NCBI RefSeq assembly: GCF_000331245.1
Contig: NZ_ANFZ01000002.1
Span: forward strand, 134,001 to 198,000
From: Blastomonas sp. AAP53
GTDB lineage: Bacteria > Pseudomonadota > Alphaproteobacteria > Sphingomonadales > Sphingomonadaceae
Reading direction: 5' to 3'
Length of the DNA: 64,000 bases
Shown here piece by piece: positions 1 to 8,672 of this stretch. Numbering within the stretch: position 1 is the stretch's first letter; each line of letters begins with the position of its first letter. A program made the translations under genes and the position numbers. The notes beneath the pieces are model-generated. The model saw only the letters and a program-made list of their open reading frames with translations, was not told the origin of the DNA and did no database searches.

Positions 1-1
1 G

Positions 2-592
2 GCAGGCCAGGTGGTGGCAGACAGCTATCCCGATGTCTCGGTGGTGTTCATCGACATCTGCGGCTTTTCGGATCTGTCACGGCGGATTTCGCCCGGGCAT
101 CTGGTCGATCTGCTCAATGGCTTCTTCCTGCTGGCCGACAAGTGCGCGGCCCAGACCGGCGTCGAAAAGGTCAAGACCATCGGGGACGCGTATCTCGCGA
201 TCAGCGGCGGCAACAACCCGTCGCACAACAGCGCCGATGCCGCGATCCGCTTTGGCGAGGCGGTGATCGCAGGGCTGCCTGACCTTCGCGCTTCCACCGG
301 CATCGACCTGCACATCCGCGTCGGCATCCACACCGGCCCGGTCGTCGGCGGGGTGATCGGCGAGACGCGGATGGCCTATGACTATTGGGGCGAGACGATG
401 AACATCGCCAGCCGCATCGAGGGCGCGGCCAGGCCCGATTGTATCGCCGTGTCCGAATCCACCTGGATGCGCGGCCGGGGCGATCGCCATTTCGAGCTGC
501 CACAGGTGCTGACCTTGAAGGGCGTGGGCGACATGCCGGTTTACCGACTGGCCGAGAGCCCGAGCGCCGAGATCATCCGGCTGGTGAGTTAA
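2..592 (+). CDS. Class III adenylate/guanylate cyclase, C-terminal part (5' truncated by window edge)
   Basis: This is the catalytic domain of a class III nucleotide cyclase, which makes cAMP or cGMP from the NTP. The frame is open to the window edge, so the N-terminus, often a membrane or sensor region in this family, is missing. Visible hallmarks are the first metal-binding Asp in FIDICGFSDLSR, the second in KTIGDAYLAISGG, and the NIASRIEGAAR segment carrying the transition-state Asn/Arg pair. The protein ends shortly after the cyclase fold. Whether it makes cAMP or cGMP cannot be told from the motifs I read. A GTG at position 11 could serve as a start, but nothing upstream supports it. Confidence 0.85.
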   Translation, partial: AGQVVADSYPDVSVVFIDICGFSDLSRRISPGHLVDLLNGFFLLADKCAAQTGVEKVKTIGDAYLAISGGNNPSHNSADAAIRFGEAVIAGLPDLRASTGIDLHIRVGIHTGPVVGGVIGETRMAYDYWGETMNIASRIEGAARPDCIAVSESTWMRGRGDRHFELPQVLTLKGVGDMPVYRLAESPSAEIIRLVS

Positions 593-676
593 CTCAGGCA
601 CGGCATTCCGTCCCGAAATCGTCCAGCACCATTCGGGGGCTTCCCGTCGCACGCCAAATCGCGTTAGATTAACGCC

Positions 677-946
677 ATGGCAATCATACTCATCTTCCTG
701 TGCGGCATCATCAATTTCGCACTGCACAAGGCAACCATGGAATCCGACCATCCCATGTCGGTCCAGATGCGCGGGATTTTCCGTCATTTCATGCGCGGCT
801 GGGGGACCTATTTTCTGGAATATCTGATCCTGCTGTCCGCGCTCAGCTTTGCTGCGCTCGGCTACACGATCGCGCTTCCTGCCTATATCGTCTATACCGG
901 CATGAATGGCGTTGCCGGCTGGGCGATCCTCACGGGCAGGTTCTAG
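677..946 (+). CDS. Small hypothetical membrane protein
   Basis: An 89-residue protein with a hydrophobic N-terminus (IILIFLCGIINFALH) and two further hydrophobic stretches (YFLEYLILLSALSFAALGY and a C-terminal IVYTGMNGVAGWAIL), so probably two or three membrane segments. I do not recognise a family. It lies between the cyclase and the convergent glnD and ends about a dozen bases before the glnD stop. The coding-like codon pattern and the hydrophobic layout support a real gene. The function is unknown. Confidence 0.6.
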   Translation: MAIILIFLCGIINFALHKATMESDHPMSVQMRGIFRHFMRGWGTYFLEYLILLSALSFAALGYTIALPAYIVYTGMNGVAGWAILTGRF

Positions 947-957
947 GCGGGCAAGGT

Positions 958-3711
958 CTAGGCCGCCACCGCCTGATCGGTTGGCGGTGATGCCGCCGCG
1001 AGCAGCCGTTTTTCCAGCGTCTTCAGCCGGGCCTTGCTGTCGATCTTGTCGCCCAGCAGATCGGTGACATAAAAGGTATCGACTGCGCGTTCGCCATAGG
1101 TTGCGACATGCGCTGAGTGAACGATGCACTTGAGGTCGAACAGCGCAAAGGCCAGCCGGTTGAGCAGGGCAGGCCGATCGAGCGCATTGACCTCGATCAC
1201 CGTGAAGCGGTTCGACGCCTTGTTGTCGACCAGCACCACCGGCGCGATGCTGAATGCCTCGGTCCGGGGTCGTGCAGTCGGGCGCGCGATCAGCCGCGGG
1301 GTCAGCGCCATGCGGTTGGCCAGCGCGTCGGCGATCGCGGTCTTCAGCCGGGCGATCTGGCTTTCCTCCATGAAGGGCCTGCTCAGCGGGTCCTGCACCA
1401 GGAAGTTGTCGAGCGCCATGCCGTCGCGCCGGGTGTGGATGCGCGCATCGATGATGTTGCCGCCCGCCAGATGGATGCCGCCGGCGATGCGATAGAACAG
1501 TCCGGGATGGTCGGCGGCGCTGACCGTGACCAATGTTGCGCCGCGCGCGGGATAGAATTCCGCTGCGACGGTCAGCGGTTCGGTGTCGTGCGCATCGATC
1601 AGCCGCAGGTTCTGGGCGATGATGTCCTCGGGCTCGGCGATCCAATAGGCGTCGTCGAGCTTGCGCGCGATCTGGACGAAACGGCCCTCGTCGATGCCCA
1701 CCATGGCGCGCACCGCATCCTGCTTGGCCAGCACGCGTTCGCGCCGCCCATGCTGCTTGTGGCCCAGCCGGAGCAGCTCCTCGGTTGATTCGAACAGGTT
1801 GCCCAGCAGCTGGCGCTTCCAGCTGTTCCAGATGCCCGGGCCGACTGCGCGGATATCGACGACCGTCAGCACCAGCAGCAGCTTCAGCCGCTCGGGGCTC
1901 TGCACCATGGCGGCGAAATCGGCGATCGTCTTGTAGTCGGTGAGGTCGCGCTTGAACGCGGTGGCCGACATCAGCAGGTGGTGGCGCACCAGCCAGGCGA
2001 CCTGCTCGGTCTCGGCTTCGGTGAGGCCGAGGCGCGGGCACAGCTTCATCGCCACGTCTGCACCCAGCACGCTGTGATCGCCGCGCCGTCCCTTGGCGAT
2101 GTCGTGCAGCAGGGCCGCGACAAACAGCACGCGCCGGCTGATCAGCTTTTGCATCACGTCATAGGCGAGCGGGTGATCGTCCTTGAGTTCGCCCGATTCG
2201 ATCCGGGCGAGCAGGCCGATCGCGCGGATCGAATGTTCGTCCACGGTATAATGGTGGTACATGTCGAACTGCATCTGCGCGACGACACGGCCGAAATCGG
2301 GCACGAAACGGCCGAACACCGTCGCCTCGTTCATCCAGCGCAACACCATCTCGGGATCGCGCGGGCTGCACAGGACATCCATGAACAGCGCATTGGCGCG
2401 CGGATCGGCGCGGACATGCTTGTCGATCAATACGGCATCGAGGCTCGCCTGACGCATTGCGCTGGGGTGGATCTCGACCGTGTGCTTGTCGGCCAGCTGG
2501 AAGATCTCGATCATCCGCACCGGGTCTTCGCGGAAGAAATCCGGCCGGGGCAGCGCGAGCCGTCCGCGATCGAGGATGAAGCCCGAAAGCTTGCGCGGAC
2601 GCCGCCGCAGGATCGCAGGAATGAAGCGCCGGTCGCGCGCGGCGAACTGGTCGTCGAGCTGCGCCAGGAACACGCCGGTCAAGTCGCCGACGCGTTTGGC
2701 GTTGAGGAAGAAATACTGCATGAACCGCTCGACCGCCGATTTGCCGGGCCGGTCGGCAAAGCGCATGCGCGTGGCGACCTCGCGCTGCAGGTCGAAGGTC
2801 AGCCTGTCCTCGGCACGGCCCGTGATGTCGTGCAGGTGGCAGCGCACCGCCCACAGGAAGTTGGCCGAGCGGCGAAACCCGCGAAACTCGGTCATCGTCA
2901 GCAGCCCGGCATCGACCAGTTCGGCCGCCGAGCGGACCTGGTGGATGTACTTGCCGATCCAATAGAGCGTGTGCAGATCGCGCAGGCCGCCCTTGCCATC
3001 CTTCACATTGGGTTCGACGACATAGCGGCTGTCGCCCATCTTCTTGTGGCGGGCGTCGCGTTCTTCCAGCTTCTGCGAGACGAAATCCTTTGCGGTGCCG
3101 GTGACGACATCCTTCCAGAAGCGTGCCGATGCCTCGCGGTAGATCTCCTGGTCGCCCCAGACATAGCGGCCTTCGAGCAGCGCGGTGCGGATGGTGAGAT
3201 CGCTCTTGGCCTGGCGGACCATCTCGTCGATCGAGCGGCTCGAATGGCCGATCTTCAGCCCCAGATCCCAGAGGATATAGAGCATCGCCTCGATCGCCTG
3301 CTCGGTCCAGCTGTTCTTCTTCATCGGGGTGAGGAAGGCAATGTCGACATCGCTGTGCGGGGCCATCTCGCCCCGACCATAGCCACCAACGGCTGCGATG
3401 CAGAAATGCTCGCCCATCGAATGGTTGGCGACCGGGTACTGGAAGCGCACGACATAATCGTGGATCAGCCGGACGATCTGGTCGATCAGGAACGACTGCG
3501 CGCCCGCGCACTCGTGGCCTGCTGCCGGATTGGCGACCAGCCGCTCGGCGATTTCCGCCCGTCCCGCCGCCAGCGCATCGCGCAACAGGGTCACGACCTG
3601 CGCGCGCGCCTTGTCGCCCTGCTCGGTGGCAAGTTGCGCGATGCGATCATCGATGGCGCGGCGATCGATGATCGCGCGCTGGTTGGCGACGGTGTTCATG
3701 GGCATGGGCAA
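958..3711 (-). CDS. glnD: [Protein-PII] uridylyltransferase / uridylyl-removing enzyme
   Basis: GlnD senses glutamine. It adds UMP to PII signalling proteins when nitrogen is scarce and removes it when glutamine is plentiful. The 917-residue length is normal for the family. The nucleotidyltransferase signature GGYGRGEMAPHSDVDIAFL lies near residues 109-127. The HD phosphohydrolase motif (ALLHDIAKGRRGDHS) lies near the middle, and two ACT domains occupy the last ~200 residues (for example LVTVSAADHPGLFYRIAGG and VIEVNALDRPALLNRLA). All domains appear intact. An acyl-CoA synthetase lies just upstream on the same strand with a gap of about 20 bases, so cotranscription is possible. No PII gene is adjacent. 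Confidence 0.96.
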   Translation of the reverse strand: MPMPMNTVANQRAIIDRRAIDDRIAQLATEQGDKARAQVVTLLRDALAAGRAEIAERLVANPAAGHECAGAQSFLIDQIVRLIHDYVVRFQYPVANHSMGEHFCIAAVGGYGRGEMAPHSDVDIAFLTPMKKNSWTEQAIEAMLYILWDLGLKIGHSSRSIDEMVRQAKSDLTIRTALLEGRYVWGDQEIYREASARFWKDVVTGTAKDFVSQKLEERDARHKKMGDSRYVVEPNVKDGKGGLRDLHTLYWIGKYIHQVRSAAELVDAGLLTMTEFRGFRRSANFLWAVRCHLHDITGRAEDRLTFDLQREVATRMRFADRPGKSAVERFMQYFFLNAKRVGDLTGVFLAQLDDQFAARDRRFIPAILRRRPRKLSGFILDRGRLALPRPDFFREDPVRMIEIFQLADKHTVEIHPSAMRQASLDAVLIDKHVRADPRANALFMDVLCSPRDPEMVLRWMNEATVFGRFVPDFGRVVAQMQFDMYHHYTVDEHSIRAIGLLARIESGELKDDHPLAYDVMQKLISRRVLFVAALLHDIAKGRRGDHSVLGADVAMKLCPRLGLTEAETEQVAWLVRHHLLMSATAFKRDLTDYKTIADFAAMVQSPERLKLLLVLTVVDIRAVGPGIWNSWKRQLLGNLFESTEELLRLGHKQHGRRERVLAKQDAVRAMVGIDEGRFVQIARKLDDAYWIAEPEDIIAQNLRLIDAHDTEPLTVAAEFYPARGATLVTVSAADHPGLFYRIAGGIHLAGGNIIDARIHTRRDGMALDNFLVQDPLSRPFMEESQIARLKTAIADALANRMALTPRLIARPTARPRTEAFSIAPVVLVDNKASNRFTVIEVNALDRPALLNRLAFALFDLKCIVHSAHVATYGERAVDTFYVTDLLGDKIDSKARLKTLEKRLLAAASPPTDQAVAA

Positions 3712-3730
3712 TACAAGGCTCTGGTTAAGG

Positions 3731-5449
3731 TCAGGTGCCCGCTCCCGTTTGCGCGAGCACTGCGGCCTGATAGGATTTGCGCAAGGACACCTTGTCGATC
3801 TTGGCGGTGCCCAGGCGCGGCAACGGCGCGGCGCTGTGCCACAGCCGGGCCGGGACCTTGAACGCGGCCAGCTGGCCCGACAGGAATTCGATCAGCTGGT
3901 CGTCGGTCAGGCTGGCTCCGTCGCGCACGACATAGACCGCGCCGACGATCTCGCCGAAGCGTTCATCGGGAATGCCGAAGACGCTCGCCTCGGCAACATC
4001 GGGGTGGGCATAAATCGCCGATTCCACCTCGACGCAGCTGATATTCTCGCCGCCACGGATGATGATGTCCTTCTTGCGGTCGACGATGAACAGATAGCCT
4101 TCGGCATCGACATAGCCCAGGTCCCCGGTGCGGAAATAGCCATCGGGCATGATCGCAGCATGGGTTGCGGCCTCGTTGTTCCAATAGCCCAGGAAATTCG
4201 CGACCGAGCGGATCGCGACTTCGCCGACCTGGCCGGAGGGCAGCGGATGGCCGTTGTCGTCGAGGATCGCAAGGTCCACCAATGGGCGCGAGGCCTGGCC
4301 GGTGCTGTCGGGCTTGGCGATATAGTTCTCGTTGAAATTGCCGCAGCCCACGCCGTTGGTCTCGGTCAGGCCATAGCCCAGGATCGGGAACGCCCAGTCC
4401 ATCGTTTCCTTGATGCGCTTGACGTGTTCGACCGGACGCGGCGCGCCGCCTGCGGCAAAGGTCACGCAGCTGGTGAGATCGTAATTGCCGCGATTGGGAT
4501 GCTGGGCGATTTCGTAGCTCATCAGCGGCACGCCGACGAAATAGCTGATCTTTTCACGCTCGATCAGCCGCATTGCCTCTTCGGCATCCCATTTGGGCAT
4601 CAGCACCAATTTGCGCCCGATGACGAAGCTCTGCAGCAGCACCGGCACTTCGGCGGTGACATGGAACAATGGCACGTTGAGCAAGGTTGCGGGCTGGCCT
4701 TCGGGCGCCTTGCCCTGGCGCGTGACGATGTTCAAGGCCATCAGCGTCTGCGCGACATAGCTGAAAATGCCCTGCACCACGCCGCGATGATCCGAGAACG
4801 CGCCCTTCGACTGGCCGGTGGAGCCCGAAGTGAACAGGATGGTGGCCAGATCGTCGCCAGTCAGTTCGGGAAGCTCGGTCGATGCATCTCCGCCCGCTGC
4901 CAGCAGGGCGGACAGGCCGTTTTCGGGCGGACCATCGTGGCTGAAGGTGATGACGCGGGCATCGCCGATCTCGCCGCATTCGGCAATCCGCCGGGCGCAG
5001 CGGTCGTCGGCGAGCACGAGCTTGCAGCCCACATCGGTGATCCCGGCGCACAGTTCCGGGCCCTGCCACCAGCCGTTGAGCAGGGTGGCGACGCCGCCTG
5101 CCATCAGCACGCCCATATAGGCGATGATCCAGTTGGCCGAATTGCGCGCGGCAATCCCGACCCGGTCGCCCTTTGCAATGTCATGGCCTGCGATCAGCGC
5201 GGCGGCGACATGGCGCGCGGCGGCATAGCTCTGGCCGAATGTCAGCCTTGTATCGCCATCGACCAGAAATTCGGCATCGGCGTGCTGCATGCAGAAATAG
5301 GCAAAGAAATGCGACAGCGCAGGCGGAGCCGACGCAATCATGGGCAGTTTCTGGCCGTACTTCTCGAAATGCGTCAAAGGCAGCATGCCTCCTTCACCGG
5401 TCAGCGCCTGGATGGCTTCATCCATCATCTGGTCCAGTTCGGTTGCCAT
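3731..5449 (-). CDS. AMP-dependent acyl-CoA synthetase / ligase (ANL superfamily)
   Basis: This enzyme activates a carboxylic acid, probably a fatty or aromatic acid, to an acyl-AMP and then to an acyl-CoA. The adenylation motifs are complete: [20 protein letters not shown] (ATP loop), [24 protein letters not shown], and the hinge and CoA-domain motif [16 protein letters not shown] start it at the ATG after an AGGAGAG ribosome site, giving 572 residues. An upstream in-frame codon would add 11 residues but has no such site. The substrate cannot be read from the sequence. It runs divergently from lgt and precedes glnD on the same strand. Confidence 0.88.
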   Translation of the reverse strand: MATELDQMMDEAIQALTGEGGMLPLTHFEKYGQKLPMIASAPPALSHFFAYFCMQHADAEFLVDGDTRLTFGQSYAAARHVAAALIAGHDIAKGDRVGIAARNSANWIIAYMGVLMAGGVATLLNGWWQGPELCAGITDVGCKLVLADDRCARRIAECGEIGDARVITFSHDGPPENGLSALLAAGGDASTELPELTGDDLATILFTSGSTGQSKGAFSDHRGVVQGIFSYVAQTLMALNIVTRQGKAPEGQPATLLNVPLFHVTAEVPVLLQSFVIGRKLVLMPKWDAEEAMRLIEREKISYFVGVPLMSYEIAQHPNRGNYDLTSCVTFAAGGAPRPVEHVKRIKETMDWAFPILGYGLTETNGVGCGNFNENYIAKPDSTGQASRPLVDLAILDDNGHPLPSGQVGEVAIRSVANFLGYWNNEAATHAAIMPDGYFRTGDLGYVDAEGYLFIVDRKKDIIIRGGENISCVEVESAIYAHPDVAEASVFGIPDERFGEIVGAVYVVRDGASLTDDQLIEFLSGQLAAFKVPARLWHSAAPLPRLGTAKIDKVSLRKSYQAAVLAQTGAGT

Positions 5450-5516
5450 CAAAATCTCTCCTCTTTCGCTTGTGCTTGCCAACCCTTATGGAGGGGAAAA
5501 CCCGTGGGGAAAAGCC

Positions 5517-6395
5517 TTGATCCTGCCCATTTCGGCGCTTGCCGCCAACACTGCCAATGCTGTTGCCTCCACTGCGATCCGCTTTGAAGAGCTGGGGCTG
5601 TCTCCTGTCGCGCTCAGCATCGGCGCGTTCCAGCTCAAATGGTACAGCCTGGCCTATCTGTTCGGCATCCTGCTGGGCTATTGGTACATGGGCAAGATGC
5701 TCAAGCAGCCCGGCGCACCGATGGCGCAGCGCCATGCCGACGACCTGATGTTGTACAGCACCCTGGGCATCATCCTGGGCGGGCGGCTGGGCTACGTCGC
5801 CTTCTACCGGCCCGATCTGTTCGAAACACCGCTCGAGGTGTTCAAGGTGTGGGAGGGCGGCATGTCGTTCCATGGCGGGTTGATCGGAGTGCTGCTGGCG
5901 ATCGGTTACCTGGTCTGGCGCAACAAGTTGAGTTACATGCGCGTCGGCGATTATGTCGCCTGCGTGGTGCCATTCGGCCTGCTGTTCGGGCGGCTGGCCA
6001 ATTTCGTCAATGCAGAGCTGTGGGGCCGCCCGACCGATGTCGCCTGGGCGGTGATCTTCCCCACCGATCCATCCGGTCTGCCGCGCCATCCCAGCCAGCT
6101 GTACGAGGCGGGGCTGGAAGGCGCGCTGCTCGCGGTGATTCTGGGCTTGCTGTTCTGGAAGACGCAGATGCGCCACCGTCCGGGCTTTCTGGGCGGGGTG
6201 TTCCTGGCGGGCTATGGCGCCAGCCGTTTCTTCGTCGAATATTTCCGCAATCCCGATTCCCACCTCATCGAATTTGCCGAGCGCACCGGCATGAGCATGG
6301 GCCAGTGGCTCACCGTGCCGATGATCCTGATCGGCCTGTACCTGATGGTCAGCTCGCGCCATCGCGTGGCAAAGCCGTTGCCCGCAACGGCCTGA
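5517..6395 (+). CDS. lgt: Phosphatidylglycerol--prolipoprotein diacylglyceryl transferase
   Basis: Lgt is an inner-membrane enzyme that moves diacylglycerol from phosphatidylglycerol to the lipobox cysteine of prolipoproteins, the first step of lipoprotein maturation. Several membrane segments are visible, with the family motifs [23 protein letters not shown], the Lgt signature region [17 protein letters not shown], and [12 protein letters not shown]. The open frame extends further upstream inside the divergent synthetase gene. I choose TTG at 5517 ([11 protein letters not shown]...), preceded by a GGGGAAAAG site, giving 292 residues, normal for the family. A nearby CTG is the alternative. 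The midA-like gene follows after only a few bases, suggesting an operon. Confidence 0.92.
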   Translation: MILPISALAANTANAVASTAIRFEELGLSPVALSIGAFQLKWYSLAYLFGILLGYWYMGKMLKQPGAPMAQRHADDLMLYSTLGIILGGRLGYVAFYRPDLFETPLEVFKVWEGGMSFHGGLIGVLLAIGYLVWRNKLSYMRVGDYVACVVPFGLLFGRLANFVNAELWGRPTDVAWAVIFPTDPSGLPRHPSQLYEAGLEGALLAVILGLLFWKTQMRHRPGFLGGVFLAGYGASRFFVEYFRNPDSHLIEFAERTGMSMGQWLTVPMILIGLYLMVSSRHRVAKPLPATA

Positions 6396-6399
6396 CGCG

Positions 6400-7485
6400 A
6401 TGGAGCACTGGGCGTTGGCGGAAGGCGAAGACGGCGGCGATGCCGGGCTGGAGGCCGTTTTCAAGCGGCTGATCGGCGCGACTGGCCCCATCAGCGTGGC
6501 GCATTACATGGCCGAGGCCAATGCGCATTATTACGACCGCGCCGATCCGTTTGGATCCGCCGGCGATTTCATCACCGCGCCCGAGATCAGCCAGATGTTC
6601 GGCGAGATGATCGGGCTGTGGCTGGCCGATCAATGGCAGCGCGCGGGCAAGCCGCAGCTGTGTCATTTTGTAGAGTTCGGCCCGGGTCGCGGAACGCTGG
6701 CCAGCGATGCGTTGCGCGCGGGCGACAAGTTCGGCTTCCATCCGCAGGTGCACATGATCGAGGGCAGCAGCCGGTTGCGCCAGGCACAGCAGCTGCTTCT
6801 GCCCGGGGCGACATGGCACGACGGGCTGGACAGCGTGCCGCGCGAAGGGCCGTTGCTGATCGTCGCCAACGAGTTCCTCGATGCGCTGCCCGTTCGCCAG
6901 ATCGTTCGGACCGAGCAGGGCTGGCGCGAGCGGGTCGTGGTCCACAATGGCGAACGCTTTCTGCCCGTGGCCGGCGCACGGCCGATGGACAGCGCGGTAC
7001 CGGCAGAACTTATGGACAGTCCGCCCGGTACCATTCTGGAAAGCTGTCCGGCGGCCAGCGGCATGGCCTATGAAATCGCAATGCGGCTGAAGGCCCAGGG
7101 CGGCGCTGCGCTGTTCATCGACTATGGCTATGGCGCGCCCCAGACCGGCAGTACGCTGCAGGCAGTGCGCGCGCATGAAAAGGTCGATCCGTTCGCCGAT
7201 CCCGGCCTGTGCGATCTGACCGCGCTCGTCGACTTTGCGCAATTGAAGCAGATCGCGCTGGCGGGCGATGTCGAATGTCTGGGCCCGGTGGGGCAGGGCG
7301 ACTGGCTGATGGCGCTGGGCATCGCGCAGCGCGCTGCCGCTCTCGCGCAGTCGCAACCGACCAAGGCGCAGGACATCATGACCGCGCTCGACCGGCTGGT
7401 GTCGCCCGATCAGATGGGCGCGCTGTTCAAGGTCATCGCCTATCGCGGCCCCGGTTGGCCCGAGGGTGCGGGGTTTGGGGGCTAG
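6400..7485 (+). CDS. SAM-dependent methyltransferase, MidA/NDUFAF7 family (COG1565)
   Basis: A class I methyltransferase of the MidA/NDUFAF7 family; the mitochondrial member methylates an arginine in a complex I subunit during assembly. The SAM-binding segment is FVEFGPGRGTLASDAL, followed by family blocks such as IVANEFLDALPVRQIV and ALFIDYGYG. The length of 361 residues fits. The start ATG lies four bases after the lgt stop, so the two are probably translated from one message. Lgt-MidA pairing is common in alphaproteobacteria from memory. The bacterial substrate is not established by this sequence. Confidence 0.88.
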   Translation: MEHWALAEGEDGGDAGLEAVFKRLIGATGPISVAHYMAEANAHYYDRADPFGSAGDFITAPEISQMFGEMIGLWLADQWQRAGKPQLCHFVEFGPGRGTLASDALRAGDKFGFHPQVHMIEGSSRLRQAQQLLLPGATWHDGLDSVPREGPLLIVANEFLDALPVRQIVRTEQGWRERVVVHNGERFLPVAGARPMDSAVPAELMDSPPGTILESCPAASGMAYEIAMRLKAQGGAALFIDYGYGAPQTGSTLQAVRAHEKVDPFADPGLCDLTALVDFAQLKQIALAGDVECLGPVGQGDWLMALGIAQRAAALAQSQPTKAQDIMTALDRLVSPDQMGALFKVIAYRGPGWPEGAGFGG

Positions 7486-7501
7486 CAACGGATTGCACGC
7501 G

Positions 7502-7643
7502 CGTCCCTCGACTTCCCAGCAAGCCGGGAAGCCTGTCCTGAGCGGCTGGCTTGCCAGCCAGTCGAAGGGCTCGGGACAGACGGGAAAAGAAAAGCGCCCA
7601 TGAACAATGGGTCCGTGTTCCCGAGCGAAGTCGAGGGACGTCG
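7502..7643. repeat. Composite REP-like palindromic element (family A)
   Basis: The intergenic stretch between the MidA-like gene and the convergent sua5 gene carries inverted copies of the CGTCCCTCGACTTCGCTCGG type. One arm begins at 7502 (partly degenerate) and the other, GAGCGAAGTCGAGGGACG, lies near 7623-7640. A second variant, with a core that can form a hairpin (GGCTGGCTTGCCAGCC), sits between them. The same family recurs near 10441, 45244 and inside bchD near 50032. It may also act as a bidirectional transcript end between the two convergent genes. Confidence 0.75.
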
Positions 7644-7658
7644 TGCTATGCCCGCGAC

Positions 7659-8624
7659 TTAAGCCGCCGCCCTTTTCAGCCGGTCATTGATTGCATCGCC
7701 CATACCGCCCGCCGGAATGGCGGCGACGGCAATACGCTGAGCGGGTGACGCGTCCGCCCGGTGCAGCGCAGCGTAAAGGTTTGCCGCCGCTTCCGCCAGA
7801 TCGCCTGACGCCGAGAGCGTGTCGTCACCCACCACATCGCCAAAGCCGATCAGCCATTCGCCCGGCTCGGCAGACACAGCATTCACTCGCAGCGGCTTGC
7901 CCGGCGCGTAATGGCTGGCAAGCTGGCCCGGTGCCTCGATCCGCTGGTCGGTGAGCGGCAATGGTGGTTCGCCCAGCAACGCCTCGATCGCCGCGGGATC
8001 GACAGGGCCGGGGCGCAGCAGCTGCCAGCCCGCTGGCGCACCGCCCAAGTTGCGCAGCGCAACTATCGTCGATTCGAGCCCGGCCTGGCATGGCCCCCCA
8101 TCGAGGATCAGCTCCAGCCCTGTGCCCAGGCTCGCGGCCACATGGCGCGCCTCGGTCGGGCTGATCGCGCCCGAGCGGTTGGCCGACGGCGCCGCCAGCA
8201 CCATTCCGCCTTCCTGCAGCACCGCGCGCATCACCGGGTGCGCCGGGCAGCGCAGCGCGATCGTGGGCAGGCCGGCGGTCACGGCAGGGGCGACTCTCGC
8301 CCCTTGTGCGAGCGGCAGGACGAGCGTCAGCGGTCCTGGCCAGAAGGCAGCGGCAATTTTTTCTGCACGCTCGTCGAATTCTGCCAGCTGCCGTGCGGCG
8401 GCCATGTCGGGCACGTGCACGATCAGCGGGTTGAAATCCGGCCGGCCCTTGGTGCGGTAGATCGCCGCTACGGCATCGGCGCGTGCTGCATCGGCGGCGA
8501 GCCCATAGACGGTTTCGGTGGGCAGCGCGACGGGGCGGCCTTCGCGCAGGATCGCCACCGCGCGGGCAATCGCGTCAGCGTCGGCGGGCAGGATCTGCGT
8601 GTCTGAAGGCTTGGAAGCGGGCAT
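7659..8624 (-). CDS. L-threonylcarbamoyladenylate synthase (Sua5/YrdC type)
   Basis: This enzyme makes threonylcarbamoyl-AMP from threonine, bicarbonate and ATP for the t6A37 modification of ANN-decoding tRNAs. The YrdC domain is at the N-terminus with the hallmark PTETVYGLAADA followed by IYRTKGRPDFNPLIVHV. The later LAAPSANRSGAISPT block is also typical. A C-terminal Sua5 domain (about residues 200-321) makes this the long Sua5 form. I start at the ATG encoding MPASKPSDTQ, 48 bases from the divergent acyl-CoA dehydrogenase gene. The same frame stays open for a further 880 codons upstream, but that is antisense to other genes and not part of this protein. Confidence 0.94.
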   Translation of the reverse strand: MPASKPSDTQILPADADAIARAVAILREGRPVALPTETVYGLAADAARADAVAAIYRTKGRPDFNPLIVHVPDMAAARQLAEFDERAEKIAAAFWPGPLTLVLPLAQGARVAPAVTAGLPTIALRCPAHPVMRAVLQEGGMVLAAPSANRSGAISPTEARHVAASLGTGLELILDGGPCQAGLESTIVALRNLGGAPAGWQLLRPGPVDPAAIEALLGEPPLPLTDQRIEAPGQLASHYAPGKPLRVNAVSAEPGEWLIGFGDVVGDDTLSASGDLAEAAANLYAALHRADASPAQRIAVAAIPAGGMGDAINDRLKRAAA

Positions 8625-8672
8625 GTTGGTGCCTATACAGCGCCAGCAAGCTAGGCACAGCAGGGAAAAGAC

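Noticed and set aside
1978-3861. Long plus-strand frame (627 residues) opposite glnD
   Set aside because: It is antisense to a well-supported gene, has no recognisable domain and no ribosome site. High-GC codon bias opens such frames.
5340-5516. N-terminal extension of lgt starting at the upstream ATG
   Set aside because: It would overlap the divergent synthetase start and adds residues with no similarity to the Lgt N-terminus. The TTG at 5517 gives a normal length.
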